From Nectonema munidae (lineage: Eukaryota > Nematomorpha > Nectonematoida > Nectonematidae), in the NCBI GenBank assembly GCA_030549495.1, contig JAUIRK010000839.1:37685-101684 (forward strand): a stretch of 64,000 nt of DNA. Direction: 5' to 3'. Under the pieces are notes generated by a model. That model made no database searches and was not told the origin of the DNA. It worked only from the letters and a program-made list of their open reading frames with translations. Made by a program: the position numbers and the translations under genes. Shown one piece after another: positions 1 to 13,400 of this stretch. How positions within the stretch are numbered: the first letter of the stretch is position 1; every line of letters starts with the position of its first letter.

Positions 1-477
1 GGATAAGTAATTTTCTGTAGTAAAGCCAAATTATATTAATTTATTTCTAGTTTTGAAAATAGCTTTAGGAAGCTTTAGTTAATGTGGTGCTGATAGGCTA
101 CGTTTTTTCAAAAAAAAATATTTTTAAAAGCACATTTTATTATAATTCGGTGTTATCGGTTTTTACTTATTTCATCATACCACGTTGCAAATTACGAGAA
201 ATCATCGTTCCATTTCGTTAATATACGAATCATCATCATATAGCAAAGTCTTTACGCTTTATAAATTGTAGTTTGTTGACTGCACTGATCATTTCATACC
301 CTGTTATTGATTTGTGTTCGCCACTTATTGCATGTCTTACTGATTATATTACACCCAATGATAATATACGCATAAGTTAGAACGTATCCGTTCATGTTCT
401 AAAGCGTCACCACATTCCTAATACACATTTTTCATTGTTTAATATTTGTAACAGTATTTAGAGTCTAAATTTAAGTC
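1..477. other. AT-rich non-coding sequence
   Basis: No gene, RNA or recognisable repeat was seen. Confidence 0.5.
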
Positions 478-695
478 AATTCTTAAGTTGTAATAGAAAA
501 ATAAGTAAAACTTCAGGCAAGTTGAAAACTTTATTAATTTCCGACCTCTCTAAAAAACTAAGAATTCTTTTCTCGTGTTCATTTAACGATTTGTTTATTT
601 ATCTGAAGAAGACCAAAGTGATCAAAAATTAATAAAGTTTTCAACTTGTTTGAATAAAAGTTTTACTTATTTTCCTATTATATTCTTAAACGTTT
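478..695. repeat. inverted-repeat (foldback/MITE-like) element
   Basis: The left arm near 478-541 and the reverse complement of 627-695 share aaaataagtaaaact and caagttgaaaactttatt. The centre is unrelated AT-rich sequence. No clear TSD was identified. Confidence 0.7.
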
Positions 696-975
696 ATTAA
701 TGACGTCTCGACAACACCTTTAAATTCTTATGATGTTTATAACTTTTGCATTTCTTGACCGATTTTATCATGAAATACACCAAATTAAAACGTCTTATTT
801 TCAAAATTAGATAATTTTAGCAAAAATATTTTGTTGACCTGAAAAAATTAAACAAAAAAATTTTTTATGCCATGAAATCTCCCCGAAACCTTTTTAAGAT
901 TGAACCAAGGGGAGACAAAAATGTTTTAAAAATATGATATTGCACAACATTTTTAACTAAATATACTATTGTGTT

Positions 976-1526
976 ATAAGGAATTTAAATTACGAAATAA
1001 GTTTTATTTGAATAACAATGATGTCTTTTTAGGAATTGAAATTGCCAAATGGGAAGACAGACATAATCAAATAAAGACTCTTAGGTTATACAGTTTTCTG
1101 TTAAAGTTTCAAAAAAATAAAAAAAAAACTCTAGAAAATACACTCTTAAAATAAAAGCTTAAAAGGTAAATACTCCGAAATCAGTTTTGTTTCGTTTATA
1201 TTTCATTCTAAACTTTTAATACGATTTTGGGTCTACGCAGAGGTTATGATAAAGAAAACACGGATACAAAAAGTTTAACTTCTACGTAGACAAAAAATCA
1301 TATTAAAAGTTTAGAATGAAATATAAATGAAACAAAACTGATTTCTGAGTATTCATCTTCTTTAATTTTAAGAGTGATCTTTCTTTTCTAGAGTTTTTTA
1401 AAATTTTTTTTGAAACTAAGAGAAAACTTTATGCACGGTTTCCCCATTTGTCAATTTTAATTCCTAAAAAGACATAATGGTTATTTAATTAAACCTTATT
1501 TGGCAATTTCAATTCCTTATTAGAAC
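976..1526. repeat. large imperfect palindrome (foldback element)
   Basis: The left arm (976 to about 1248) aligns along its whole length with the reverse complement of the right arm (about 1278-1526), around a loop of about 30 bp. Shared blocks include atgtctttttaggaatt, aaatcagttttgttt and tatttcattctaaactttta. The divergence between arms indicates an old element. No transposase is visible. Confidence 0.85.
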
Positions 1527-1847
1527 ATTATTAGCTTCTCCTTTGTTCAACCTTTTCGCGAAGATTTCTATATTAAATAATTATGCAAAATTAAACTCAT
1601 ATGAAAAGGGAATTAAAACTTAATGTACTATAAAATATTTTTAGTCTACCCGGCCTAAATAGGTTCTGGATATTGTCTTATTATTTTTGTTTTCGGTAAA
1701 GATCCACATTATGTCAAGTTTTTCTCTTTATAAAAATGCATCTATTTTTGCATTTCTTGTTTTCTAAGTTTATATGAAGGAGATCAGTGAGTGAGTTTGT
1801 AAATTTTAAACTATTTTTTATTATCTTTGTATTATATCAATTAATGA

Positions 1848-2379
1848 TCTATATTATAATAAGCTAGCGTGTGTGTGTGTGTGTGTCTGTGTGTCGCTGG
1901 AAGCATTCTCATTGGTTGAAATTATTTATATATATGTTTTATGTGTATTTTTATATGGTGTGATGAGTTTATATGTGCGTATGTGTTTGAAGCATTCTGA
2001 TTGGTTTAAATTATTATATGTGTGATGAGTTCATATATATGTAGTCTGAGTGTCGCTTGAAGCATTCTGATTGGTTGAAATATCTTTTGTATGTATTTTT
2101 ATATGGTGTAATAGAAAAATACACAGAAAAGATGCAAATATTCTAAAAACTCATCACCATACCATATAACACTATTAGCAACTCAAAATACACACTACCA
2201 AGAATCCCATTGTTCGAGCGCAGCCTAAACAAAAAAAAACTAGCCGGTCCCGTGGTCGTTTCGAGCGAAGCGAATTTGAATTAGCAACTCAATATACACA
2301 CTACACAGAATCCTATGTTTCGAGCGCAGCGAGAAACACTGTTTCGAGCGAAGCGAGAAACGACCACGGGACCGGCTAG
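1848..2379 (+). mobile_element. non-autonomous Helitron, copy 1
   Basis: It starts TCTATATTATAATAAGC after an A and ends GGGACCGGCTAG before a T, the Helitron A|TC...CTAG|T pattern. A palindromic GTTTCGAGCGAAGCGAGAAAC-like hairpin lies just before the 3' end. A GT microsatellite follows the 5' end. An inverted copy of the 3' terminus (ctagccggtcccgtggtcg) lies inside the element. It is about 532 bp with no coding capacity. Confidence 0.82.
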
Positions 2380-3162
2380 TATTTATATATTTCCTCATTT
2401 AAAAGGAAATTCTTAAAAAATAATTTAAATCGTTCACCTATCTGCATTCGCTTCGCTGAAACTTTATCGGGGCTAAAAGAAAGAACAAAATTGGGGGTTA
2501 TTGAAAAATCCATATCCTTTATTTGGAATGAATTAAAAACGTTTTATTCATGTAAGAATAACAATAGACTCTTAGTGTTTTTCCCTTAAAATTTCAATAT
2601 GCGTAGCGGCATTTATTTTAATATAATTTCTATTAATTCTTTTGAATTTTGTTGATTTTGTATACGATATCAAAAATTTATACAGATATGCATTTTTTTT
2701 GTTAGTAATAAATTATATATCAATAAAAATCTCTTTCATTCATGAAGTTTACTTTTAAAAATGTTCAAAACATAATGTCCTATAAATTCAAAAGATTAAA
2801 CTTTGAAATGAAAGCGCTTCTAAAAAGACACATATTTTTTAATGTTTCAAGATAATCTTTCACAAAGAGAAAATATATAGGTATATACTGTTCAATTCGT
2901 GTGTATGTAGCTCACGGGTCACATGCAGCTAATGATGCTAATGAGTATTCTCATCCAAGAACATCCTTCTTATAGAGTAAAATAGAATCGTATGCCATAT
3001 ATTTCATCTGCATGTGGACCACCCAACATGCAACTAATGATGTCAGTTGTCTACGTCATGTAGCGTTATTGAAGAATTTACAAAAGAGCACGAGAGACTT
3101 TTCTTCGCCTGCATCAGTATCAGTGAGTCTATCTATCATCCGTTAATCTTGTTTATACGTTG

Positions 3163-3256
3163 TTATGAGTGGTGCATAATATAAAAGTTAAAATGTTATA
3201 TGATTGGTGTATAATATAAAAGTTAGAATGTTATGATTGGTGCAAAATAAAAGGCA
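3163..3256. repeat. short tandem repeat, about 35-bp unit
   Basis: Roughly two and a half copies of a unit containing ttggtgtataatataaaag with small changes. The surrounding stretch (2380-3749) is otherwise AT-rich and shows no gene. Confidence 0.7.
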
Positions 3257-3749
3257 ATCGAAACGTTAATTTTCAAAGTGTTGGCGCTGAAAAATAACGT
3301 ATAGTTCCCAACCTATATACCCTACGCACCCCCTACACTAAAATAATTATTTTGCTGACCTATCAGGGATAAAATTCAAAACTAGAGCAGATCGATTAAA
3401 GGATGAAGCTCTCCCACTCTTTCTTCTTCCCCAACTTTATTTTGATCCATAGAACTTCTTTGAAATATATAAATACTTATAGTCCTCCCTATTAAAATAA
3501 GTTTATATGGAATCTGGCGATGGGTGTATATATAATTATATAAAAAAATTTCATCTAATCTTCACGGACCCCTAGAGGTTCCTGGACCCCAGACCATTTA
3601 AAATTAATAATTAGATAAATTTAACTATAGTCCATATTTGCACCCATACCAAAATTTTTAATCTATTCAAATATGATGATAAAATCTGTCATTTGTATAT
3701 ATGTTTTGATCAAATATTGTGATATCCTTTTGAATTGGTATATATATAT

Positions 3750-3845
3750 CAGGGGCGCACATCCTTAAAATTATTGGGGAGGGGGGGGGGGGGGGGGGTG
3801 GCGAAATTTTTTTCTTGCAATTTTCAAAATTAGTGGTCTGGATTA
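3750..3845 (+). mobile_element. left end of a hAT-like element, cut by the Helitron
   Basis: The terminus CAGGGGCGCACATC and the following gaaatttttt and ttgcaattttcaaaattag blocks match the left end of the hAT element at 34793. A run of about 19 G lies inside. The copy is not recognisable after 3845, where the Helitron begins. Confidence 0.7.
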
Positions 3846-4393
3846 TCTATATTATAATAAGCTAGCGTCTGTGTGTCTGTGTGTGTGTGTGTCGCTGGAA
3901 GCATTCTGATTGGTTGAAATTATTAAATGTTTTGTGTGTATTTTTATATGGTGTGATGAGTTTATATGTGTGTATGTGTTTGAAGCATTCTGATTGGTTG
4001 AAATTATTATATGTTCTATGTGTATTTTTATATGTGTGATGAGTTCATATATCTGTATTGTGAGTGTCGCTTGAAGCATTCTGATTGGTTGAAATATCTT
4101 TTGTATGTATTTTTATATGGTGTAATAGAAAAATACACAGAAAAGATACAAATATTCTAAAAACTGACCACCATACCATATAACACTTTTAGCAACTCAA
4201 AATACACATTACCCAGAATCCTATGTTTCGAGCGTAGTCTAAACAAAAAAAAACTAGCCGGTCCCGTGGTCGTTTTGAGCGAAGCGAATTTTAGTTAGCA
4301 ACTCAATATACACACTACCCAGAATCCTATGTTTCGAGCGCAGCGAGAAACACTGTTTCGAGCGAAGCGAGAAACGACCACGGGACCGGCTAG
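3846..4393 (+). mobile_element. non-autonomous Helitron, copy 2
   Basis: Near-identical sister of 1848-2379, with the same 5' TCTATATTATAATAAGC, the same internal inverted terminus, the same hairpin and the same CTAG end, again between A and T. It inserted within, or directly after, a hAT terminus that begins at 3750. Confidence 0.82.
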
Positions 4394-7300
4394 TATATAT
4401 ATATTTCTTTTCTCTTTTTCTCATCTTTTTTTTAAAAATATGATTACAGTGTAATCACGGCCAGTGCTAAGATTTGTGGGGCCCAATTAGATAAACGTTA
4501 GGAGGCACAACTTCTCTACAAGAGAAGAAAATTATATATGTTTAATTTATATTTCATGCAGTATGCTCGTCTAACCACGAAATATAAATGTGCTAATTAT
4601 ATATCGTATGAAAAGTTTGGTATACAATATTGAAATTATATTTTTTTAATACAAAGAAAGGCACTTGAGACATACTACTTAAGTTTTTTTAGAAAAAGAC
4701 ATTTTTTGCTTTTTTATTTGCAAAATCTTTTTCATGATCAATAATTTTAATTTCTAGTTAGCTCATAAAATACAGAAAATGCTTCAAACACTAACCCTGT
4801 TATTTCTTGCCCGGGCTCCAAAATTTGCTGGAATCAATAGGCGTAACCCCTGTCCTGAGTTTATTGGTAGATGAATTATTATAGTGCAGTTATTTTTAGT
4901 TTATAATGATGGAAAAGACATCATTTTATCATATAGAAAAAGTCAAAAAATACATATGCTTGATTATTTCTATTCTTGATACCGATTTCTCTCAATTTTG
5001 TTATAACCCGTGAAAATCTAAATGATATAACGAATCTTTATATGTCGTTTTACTATCAAAGGTAACATAACGGGTAGCATTTTGATGACCTATTTTTCAT
5101 ATCTATAATCTTTAATATTCTCAAAATCGTATTCTGTATGCCTTTTCTCATACTCAACTTTTTGCCTTTTCAACCTTCATCTAGAGATTTGTATCCTGCA
5201 TTTTCCACCATTATTTTGCATAATCTTGACATAAACAATCAATCTTGTAATCTTGTAAGAATCAGTTTTCACGTATCTTATGCTATTAGTGTTTCGATGT
5301 CAATGTATTATTTCTACTTCAATTTTTTATTACTATACTGAATTTGCGCATGTCTATCTTTTTGTATTAAAATTCATTTGCTTCAGGCTTTTTGATATTT
5401 TTATTTTGTTTTTTGGCGCACATTTTCATACGTGCATTATTTGCTATAATATATGAAATCTCTCTCATAGCAAATTTCATAGCTAGTCTAAATGAGAAAT
5501 GGAATTCATTTTGAATTTCACAACGTTTTTATATATTTAATCCTTACGGGCGACATATACAATGTGTCTATCAATCAAAACATGTGAAGTCTTGCTTTTC
5601 CTTTTTCCTAAAGAAAATATTTTTTGAAATTATATTTTATCACATAATCCTTTATTGTTTCATTATAATGTTTTTTTATTTTTCTCTTGATTTTCCATTA
5701 TTATCTAAGATCATTATAAAATTAGGTCTTCAGATGGTCAGCTAAATACAGTAGACTCTGGGTTCGATCCTCAATCTCTCCAATTATCGAAGGTTAATAT
5801 TTTCCCTTGAATTCTATACCTACAATAAAAAATTTCGAAATTATAATTTTCTTCTATTACAAAAAACAAATGGATGGTGGAAACTCTAAAAGAAAGAAAA
5901 TTAATGTAAAAACTAGCTAGGTGAGATCGTAAAACTCACATTTCTCCCTTCTCTGGTGCCATTCTTTTCAGCTTTGGACATGAAATAGCTCGTATAGTTG
6001 AAAATGTTAAGGTTGTTCATCCTTCCTAGAACGGAACAATCGTTCAATAACAAAATAAGTTGGTGCATACAGAAATTCTTAGGGGGAAATCCTAGTTGTC
6101 ATTGTTTTGCTGCCGACAATTCACTGGGATTTCATTTTGATTTATCACCTTGTGCTGCTAGATGGTCATCACCACCATATAGCATTTCCAGTGAGTTCAA
6201 AATTATTTTTTTATAGAACACTTGCATTCGTCATTTCATTTTTATTATATTTTGTATAAAAATTTATTTGAAAAATTTAATTGTTTCTTTTATAAGATTC
6301 AGTTTAATTTTCAATAAAACTTTCTTTTTTCTCTTTTTAATGAAAAACTATTCTTCTTTTTTTCCGTCAATTAACGATTTTAAGCATTTTGATAATAAAC
6401 TTTTTTTCTTCTAGTCTATATATTAACTACTATTATTATTTTAGTAATTGAGTATTTATATCTAATAAAAAATGTATAAATGTTATTTTTGGCCTTGCGG
6501 GATGGGGTCAAAACTAACAAGAACCATATTTTCAATAATCTTGACTTTTAAACTAGAGGGGTATACTGATTAAATGCGATGACCCACCTAAGTTTAGGTA
6601 TACAAGTTATTTCAGACTATTTTGTTAGTGAATTAGAAACAAGATGTTTTGTGAGGAATCTTTTGCATAGCCTATTGATAAATATCATACGCTTTTTCTC
6701 TATGACTTCGTAGTAACACGACAATCTTTTCTTTTTACTATGGATATTTTAATATGTAATGTGTATTGATTTTTTAACAATTATAGATGATGTCAGTTTA
6801 TATCCGTTGATCAATACTGCACTGTGATAATGATTAAACTTCTTTATTATAATTCTCTTGCTTTTTCTTATGCCTTTTAGGATCTTTATATTTATATTGT
6901 CGTGATTAAAAGACATTTTTCTTTTTTAAAAATGATTAATTAATTTTAATAAGTTCAAATGCTACCTGATAAACGCACTACTGACAAACCGATTTTTTAG
7001 TGCTTTTCTCTCTTGTTATTCCGACATTCACATTCAGACATCGGCAGTGTTTCAAATCAAACACATTTCTTTTATAGGAGTTGAAGTGATCATTTGTGAA
7101 AGATTTTTATTAAACATAAATATTATATATACTTCATTTAATAAATTAACTCGAAAGACAAGTTTGACGATGTTTATCTCAGCTTCATACGTGATGTGGT
7201 TTTCTCGAGATATAAACTCTCAAGTTGGTGGTTATTTTTGTAAAATTGAGAATATTAAAAGCTGGAAATCTTTGCGACTGTTGTAGCTACATACATTATT

Positions 7301-7501
7301 TAGTATCTTTCACCATCGTACCATTAATGCCTTAATCATAACAATAATGGCCTTTTTGAAGACATTTTACGAATTATTTTTATATAATTAACATAAAATT
7401 TAGATACATTGATCTCAAATTTTTGACATTTAAAATCATTTCTCTTCCAAAAATTTGAACCTTGTGCATTCCTGTGGTCAAGATTAATGTAAAAGTATCA
7501 T
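4394..7501. other. AT-rich stretch with weak transposon traces, no gene
   Basis: Near 4455-4485 a CAGTGCTAAGATTTGTGGGG sequence resembles a hAT end, but I see no partner end. Small open frames near 5138-5341 and 5998-6216 show no recognisable domain. The tRNA-like piece at 5727 is listed separately. Confidence 0.4.
5727..5790 (+). repeat. tRNA-derived SINE head (fragment)
   Basis: A B-box-like gggttcgatcctcaatc follows an A-box-like gatggtcagctaaata at tRNA-like spacing. It lacks the tail seen in the other SINE copies of the window. Confidence 0.4.
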
Positions 7502-7605
7502 GTGGTGTTTTCATCGAGAAGACACATTTAAATCCTTTGTATCGATTTGTAAGGAAAGAAGATGTGATTCTTGATTCGAAACTCTGGGCATCTTTAGACT
7601 TAACT
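7502..7605 (-). repeat. diverged tRNA-SINE copy, minus strand
   Basis: Reads as the reverse complement of the SINE tail: gtggtgttttcatcgagaag, then a tttgtatcgatttg segment and a decayed head. The family is better preserved at 27567 and 54985. Confidence 0.5.
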
Positions 7606-9001
7606 AATTAATGATTAAGTTTTAGCTAATCAGAATCGGGATTTTTTCGCAATTTATCTGAATAGTCAAAATTTATTCAACAAACGCTCAAAATAATTGG
7701 TTTGCTCCTAATAAAATTTGATTGGTGGGGTTGAAACTAAAAAATTATTGCGTACTTAGCCCTCCATCCTGTGAAGAAATTGCCAAACATTTTTAGTGAT
7801 GTTCTATTTCGCCCATCCTATAACCAATATTTATCTACTTGATATTTTAACTGATCTATTTCAAATGATGTTTTAACTAAGCTCTATTGATTCTTATTTA
7901 TATTGTATAATTATATTCTTTTGTTAGCTTATTATGACAAAATATTGTTAAAAAATGTAAAATTATGCTTACATAAAATATTTTTTCATCCTTATGAGCT
8001 TTCAATGATATAATTACATATAAAATAAGAGTGCACGATATTGAGATTTAGGCACCTAATATTTTTTTGTAACTAAATGTCTTACCGCTCCGATTTAGCA
8101 TCAGCTAAAATCCGTCTTAAAGGATAAGTTAGGCTCTATCCTCTTTTGTAACGGTCCAGTTCAGTCTAGTCTTTATAAATCATAGCTCAGTCCTTCCTGG
8201 TCTTATACCTCAACGGTCCAATGCGGGGAAAGTCCTAAGACAAATATCATCATTCTCCTTATATATATATATTTCCTAGATGGGTTGGAATCATTTCGAT
8301 AAAAAATAATATGTAAGTATAATTATATCAAGAATTTTAAATATAAACTAAGCGTTCTAGGAATGATAAAGATTTGTCCCAAATAAGTATATTCATCTAT
8401 ATAAATCCCTCTTTCAAAAATCACTCTTAAAGACACTTTCATGTGAAATAGTCATTCTTGAAGCTAAAAATGTGATTTTTTATATTCACAAATAAGTTGA
8501 TGGTATTCCGATCAAATTCTATTTAAAGTTATTCGAATATACGTGAGATCAAATAACTAAATATTCAAATATCCAGGGTTTTTCCATGTAAAAGCTTTTT
8601 CGAATGGTTTATTTAAATTTTGTAAATAAATTGAACCGTAATTTTTTCCAAGATACTTCAAATGATATCTAGATTTATGCCAGTTTCAAGGTTGAATTTT
8701 TAATTCGATTTATGAAATTTTTGATTAATATGCACATATAATCGATCTTTCTAAAGTACTCAAAGAAGCTCATATTCATTTGAAAGTTTATTTTTGTGTT
8801 ATAATTTGTATAAATCTAAAAAACGAATAGCCTTCATTCAATGTAATGGAAAATTGTTAAAGAAATTTTTATTTTTTTTAAATGCATCAAGGACAGGACA
8901 GGCTAAAACCGCTTCTGTTTGGTTCAATTCGGAGTTAATTTTAAAGAATTTTCATACAAAAATGACTATATGTCAATCAAAAATGTGTAACTTTACATGT
9001 T
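7606..9001. other. AT-rich sequence without a gene
   Basis: The segment 8040-8260 is slightly richer in GC and repeats short cggtccagt/cagtcctt words, suggesting a dispersed repeat, but no family could be named. Confidence 0.35.
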
Positions 9002-9194
9002 TTAACCCTTTAAAACCCATTTTTTTTTAGCTTTTCAGCTTCTTTCTCCATCGAATAAAATAAAAATGAGTTTTTTGATTTTTTTTAAATTTTTGTAAGC
9101 TTTTTTTTTGCCAAAAACCTAATGTCCCATATAGGTTGCAGTAAATACAAATAGATATAAGTAAAAAAATAAACTCAAAATAATTTATTCAAAA

Positions 9195-10470
9195 CTAAAA
9201 CTTTATTTTATCTTTATTGTACACCATGCCACTCTTCAAACAATGATCATGAAGACCAATACCACATTTGAGACAACCTTTTCTTGTGTTTTTTTTACAT
9301 AGACCACATCCTTTTTGTTTTTCTAAAGAACTTTGGTAATGATCTTTTCTATCAAATCTTATTTCAGAACTAAATCGCTTTATTGCTGGCATTATTTTCC
9401 CTTTAGGACGACCACTTTGAATACGAGAAACAGCATGTTTTTTCAACAACAATAAATATTACGTCGAAATGCTAATAAATCACACTGAGCAATATTTTGA
9501 TCTGCACGATCAACACCTCCCATTCCTTTATTTTTGTCATTCTATAATCAAATTCTCCGCGTTTAAATCGATCAATTTGCTTCTTTTTTTTTTATATAGA
9601 GCAGTTGCCAAGTTGATTTTCTGGAACGGTACCAGAAGCTTTAATTTTATTTGCAGATAAAAATTCTAAAAGATGAAAAGATGTAAAAAATTGTCCATAA
9701 AAACTCTAAGCAAACTATTTTGCATTAAATCAAATAAAGTTAAAACAGCTTTTTGTCCAAAGCCCCAACTTTTTTTTATCTTGCTCTTAGCTTCGAATCT
9801 TTTTAGCACCTTGATAAGGATCAAAATTAACTACATAACCAAGTCTCTCTGCTAAAACCCACATTTTATAGCCTGACCGAACTGCCTTATTTTGAATTCG
9901 TTGCTTAGAACTATTTCTACCGTAGTATGGCAACATTGATTCGTCAACGGATAAATCATCCTTTGTCTCTATTAGCATAAAGATTTGTCATTTCAACTAT
10001 AAAGTTTATTACTTATTCGTCAAAAAACAATTCAAACTAAAATAAATATAAGAGATACATTGCTTACGAAATGTGAAACACGTAGCTGAATAGAATCAAA
10101 ATTTGGTTGAAACATCTTTTTCTTTTGCCACGTAAAAGTTGTCTTTGGCGTCATTTGGCTTGTTAACCATTTTTTGTTATACTGGTTTGATTCAATTTTA
10201 TTTTTTTCTAGGTCTTCAAGTATATGAACTTCTTTTTCAAAAGAATTTTCTTGTTTTGAATCATTGTTATCAAAACCTTTTCCAATAAAAAGTCTCTTCT
10301 GAATCTTCAAAATTTTCGGTTACATATGCTCCAAGATTTATTTGAAAATCTGCTGAGGCTTTTAACTGAGCCGATGATAAATGTTTCGGTTGCAGAAAAA
10401 CATCTGCACTCATAAAATCGGTTTCTAATATGTCATAAACTTCTCCAGCAGTGAAACTAAAAAAAAACAA
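9195..10470 (-). mobile_element. piggyBac transposase remnant (PGBD3-like)
   Basis: Minus-strand pieces lie in transposase order. There is an acidic N-terminal region (10470-10032). A DDE segment (9978-9787) reads LSVDESMLPYYGRN and GYVVNFDPYQG, with the first catalytic Asp. The C-terminal end (9452-9195) has the Cys/His-rich domain (CGLCKK, CLKCGIGLHDHC). The pieces are in different frames with stops between them, so the copy is dead. A TTAA followed by CCCTTTAAAACCC at 9002-9018 may be its 3' terminus; the other end was not found. Confidence 0.85.
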
Positions 10471-13318
10471 ATATTTTCATAGTTTTTTATATAATATAAT
10501 TATAAAATTATCTAAAATAATTTAAATATTATATAATCATCTAATATGTTCAGAAGATATACAATAAGAAAAATAATTTATTTAAAAATAATTTTAGTCT
10601 TATAGACTAGAAAATAATTCAAAAAAATGAAAAAATAGTTTGAAAATTATTTTTTAAATTTACCCCTGTTCTCTCGTGCCTATTGCACCCTACAAGGTTG
10701 CGTTATAAAACCATAAAAATTACAAAATCCTCTTTAAAATTTTATTTAATCATCCTTAATTTTAAAAATAAAAGTATCAAAATATAAAATATCAAGCTAA
10801 AATGGTTTCTACAAATGTTTAAAAATATAAAAACATTTACGATTTTTTTCTAGGAAATTTTGGTTCATTTTTAAGAAAAAAAATCTTTATACACTAAAAA
10901 ATATCTGCCTATAAATAAAAAAAATGATTGTAATTTGTAGAAGCACATCTATGTGTAGATTTAAAAAATATATATTCGGTTTTACATCTGTTCAATTAGG
11001 TTTATTTTATGTTCCCATACAGGGTGCAGTACACAATTTAACCTCTTTAGATATAAAACAAGGTTTTTTTCAAATCTGTTTAAATATGTTTTACATCAAA
11101 AAAGACACAACATGAATTAAAGGTGTCAGAATCTTTCTTTTTTTTAAATAATTTCTGCATCTACAGTTTTAGAAGTTTTAAAAGTATTTCCTTAAAATTT
11201 TTATAAGACAACTTAAAATTTTCATTAGATTAGGTTAAAATTTATCTAAGAAAAGTAAAACAATAAGATCTTTATTCTTACTCTACATAAAGCATATAAC
11301 AAAAAGTTATTTTTCAACGATATTAGATTACTTTAAAATGTATTTTTAAAAATAAATTGAGAACATTTTTAAGACACTTGGTTTATTATCTGTCGGTTTA
11401 ACTAAAAACTAAAGACTATTATTTTTGTGATTCTAAACCAGTTAAATGATGACATATGATTGCAAAATCTTCATATTTTAGATATGAAAATTGAATGAAA
11501 ATTTAATTTTACCAATTCTAAAACACGATTTTTTAGAATCTCTGGATTGATATAAAATAGATTAGAAATGATAAAATGTGGTTTTTCTTTTCGAAATTTT
11601 TTTTAGTTTCTATATTTTAACATAGACTGCAAAATTATCAAAAATTAATCGTGCATCGTCATTGATAAATATTTTTTTGAAATTTTTTCATAGAGCTAGA
11701 TGTATAGATGTAATAGTATAATAGATGTTTGAAAAATTTCCGCCTTTGTTATTATGTAGTGAAACAAGGCTGTTTCTTGATGCATTATGCTTTTAAAGAA
11801 TACACTTCATAATATTTATTTGCATCTTTATTTTCTTTTATCTTCTTCATTCTCTCTATATATATTTCATTATTTTAATATGAACACACTAGCACAATCT
11901 ATTGCTTCTTTTGTATATTTTCAAGATAAAATTATGCAAATTAGTTTTTTGAAAATATTTTGGAAAGAATCTTAAAAATGTAATTCTTTTATAATTTTTT
12001 TACGAGTTTCTATATATATATATATCACGTGCTTATTTAAAGCATTTAAATTTTATACCGTATAATAAACTATTCACATATTTGGCGCTTTTAAGCAATT
12101 TGGTATCTACATTATGACATTTCTGATCCTTGAATACTAAATGTTCAAAGTTCAAACCTTTCTGAGGAAGTTGATTTACTTTCAGGCGATTCGAATTTTA
12201 GAGTTTAGTTTTCTTAAATTTTCAATGCATTTGGTTATCTCAAAATAATAAAATTATCTCAAATTTTTTCCAATCATTTTCTATGACTTATATCGATATT
12301 ACAAAGAAAACGTTGTCGTGTCACGTGTCATTAATTTTGTATTTAGTGGATTTTAATATTTATGAAATATGCTGTAAAACCTTTAGTTTGATGGATATTT
12401 TGACACTCATTACATGTCTACTGAATTTGTTTAACAGTAAGAATTGATAGCTGATAGGTTATTAGTCTATGTGGATGGATAACCTTGGTTAAATATAGCC
12501 GTATCTAAAATGATTAATTATTAAGCTAAATATTTTGTTTATGCGTATAAAGTATGGTGGAGTTTAATTTAATATTAATATATGATTTGGTTTTTTAATA
12601 ATAATAATAATAATCATCGTACTCAAGGTATCTTAGTACACCTGCTTTTCAAATTTCACTAAATCCGTTCCTTTCGAAAGTTTAACGAATTTGGATTATT
12701 TCATGAATCAAATTACAATTCACATTTATCGATTATTAAATCTACGATCGATTTACTGAATTTATTTTCCTTCATAAAAAGTGTTAAGGTTATTGTTGCG
12801 CTAAGTTTTGAAGTTGTTCTTCCTACAAATCATTGCTTTTACTTTCCAAATCATTTGTATTGTGCAATTTAACTTTAATATAGATTTGAGTCTATCATCT
12901 TCCAAAAGTTTTTACCCTCACCCGCTTATTCTATCAAAATGAAATTTCCTAAATCTACATAATTGACATTTCTAACCGTCACTTGGATATTTCCTATACG
13001 CAAAATTTCAAGTTATTTGTATGCAGCTTCTTTAATAATGAAAATAAAAAATAAATGCTAACATCAGTTTTCACTTCTTTTATACGAAAATCATGTTTGT
13101 GTTGTACGTATCTAAAAATTCTGAGTTGACTATAGATAACTTATAGTCTGTATTTTATGGACGAGAAACCAATTCTTTATTTGTTGTTTATATATACAAC
13201 CGCTAATTGCACTTTTATATTTTTGCTTAAATTTCTCCCAAATCCTTGTTTTAATAGTTATGCGTAACTGCTATCTTCGTAAAGAAATAGTTCAAGCGAA
13301 GTAGAATTTATAGTTACA
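10471..13318. other. AT-rich sequence without a gene
   Basis: No coding or RNA feature is supported. An AAT microsatellite lies near 12596-12613. Confidence 0.4.
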
Positions 13319-13324
13319 ATGAAG

Positions 13325-13400
13325 CAGTGTCGTAACCAGGAATTTGACTCAGGGGGAGGCAAGATATTTTTAGGGCGGGGAGCACACGAATTTACGACTT
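13325..13400 (+). mobile_element. hAT-like terminus fragment
   Basis: CAGTGTCGTAACCAGGAATT followed by a G-rich stretch resembles the left ends of hAT elements elsewhere in the window (37298, 56044, 58053). No matching right end was found. Confidence 0.4.

Noticed and set aside
1861-2380. CRISPR-like or satellite array
   Set aside because: The repeated words belong to a Helitron with an internal inverted terminus; no regular spacers.
2886-3300. LTR-like stretch with a tggcgctgaaaaat motif after it
   Set aside because: No paired terminal repeat and no coding region nearby; the resemblance is too slight to call.
3852-4079. Minus-strand open frame
   Set aside because: It lies inside the Helitron and its GT microsatellite and has no protein features.
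5952-6200. Possible upstream exon, less AT-rich than its surroundings
   Set aside because: No SLC6 TM1/TM2 motif in any frame and no consistent splice borders.
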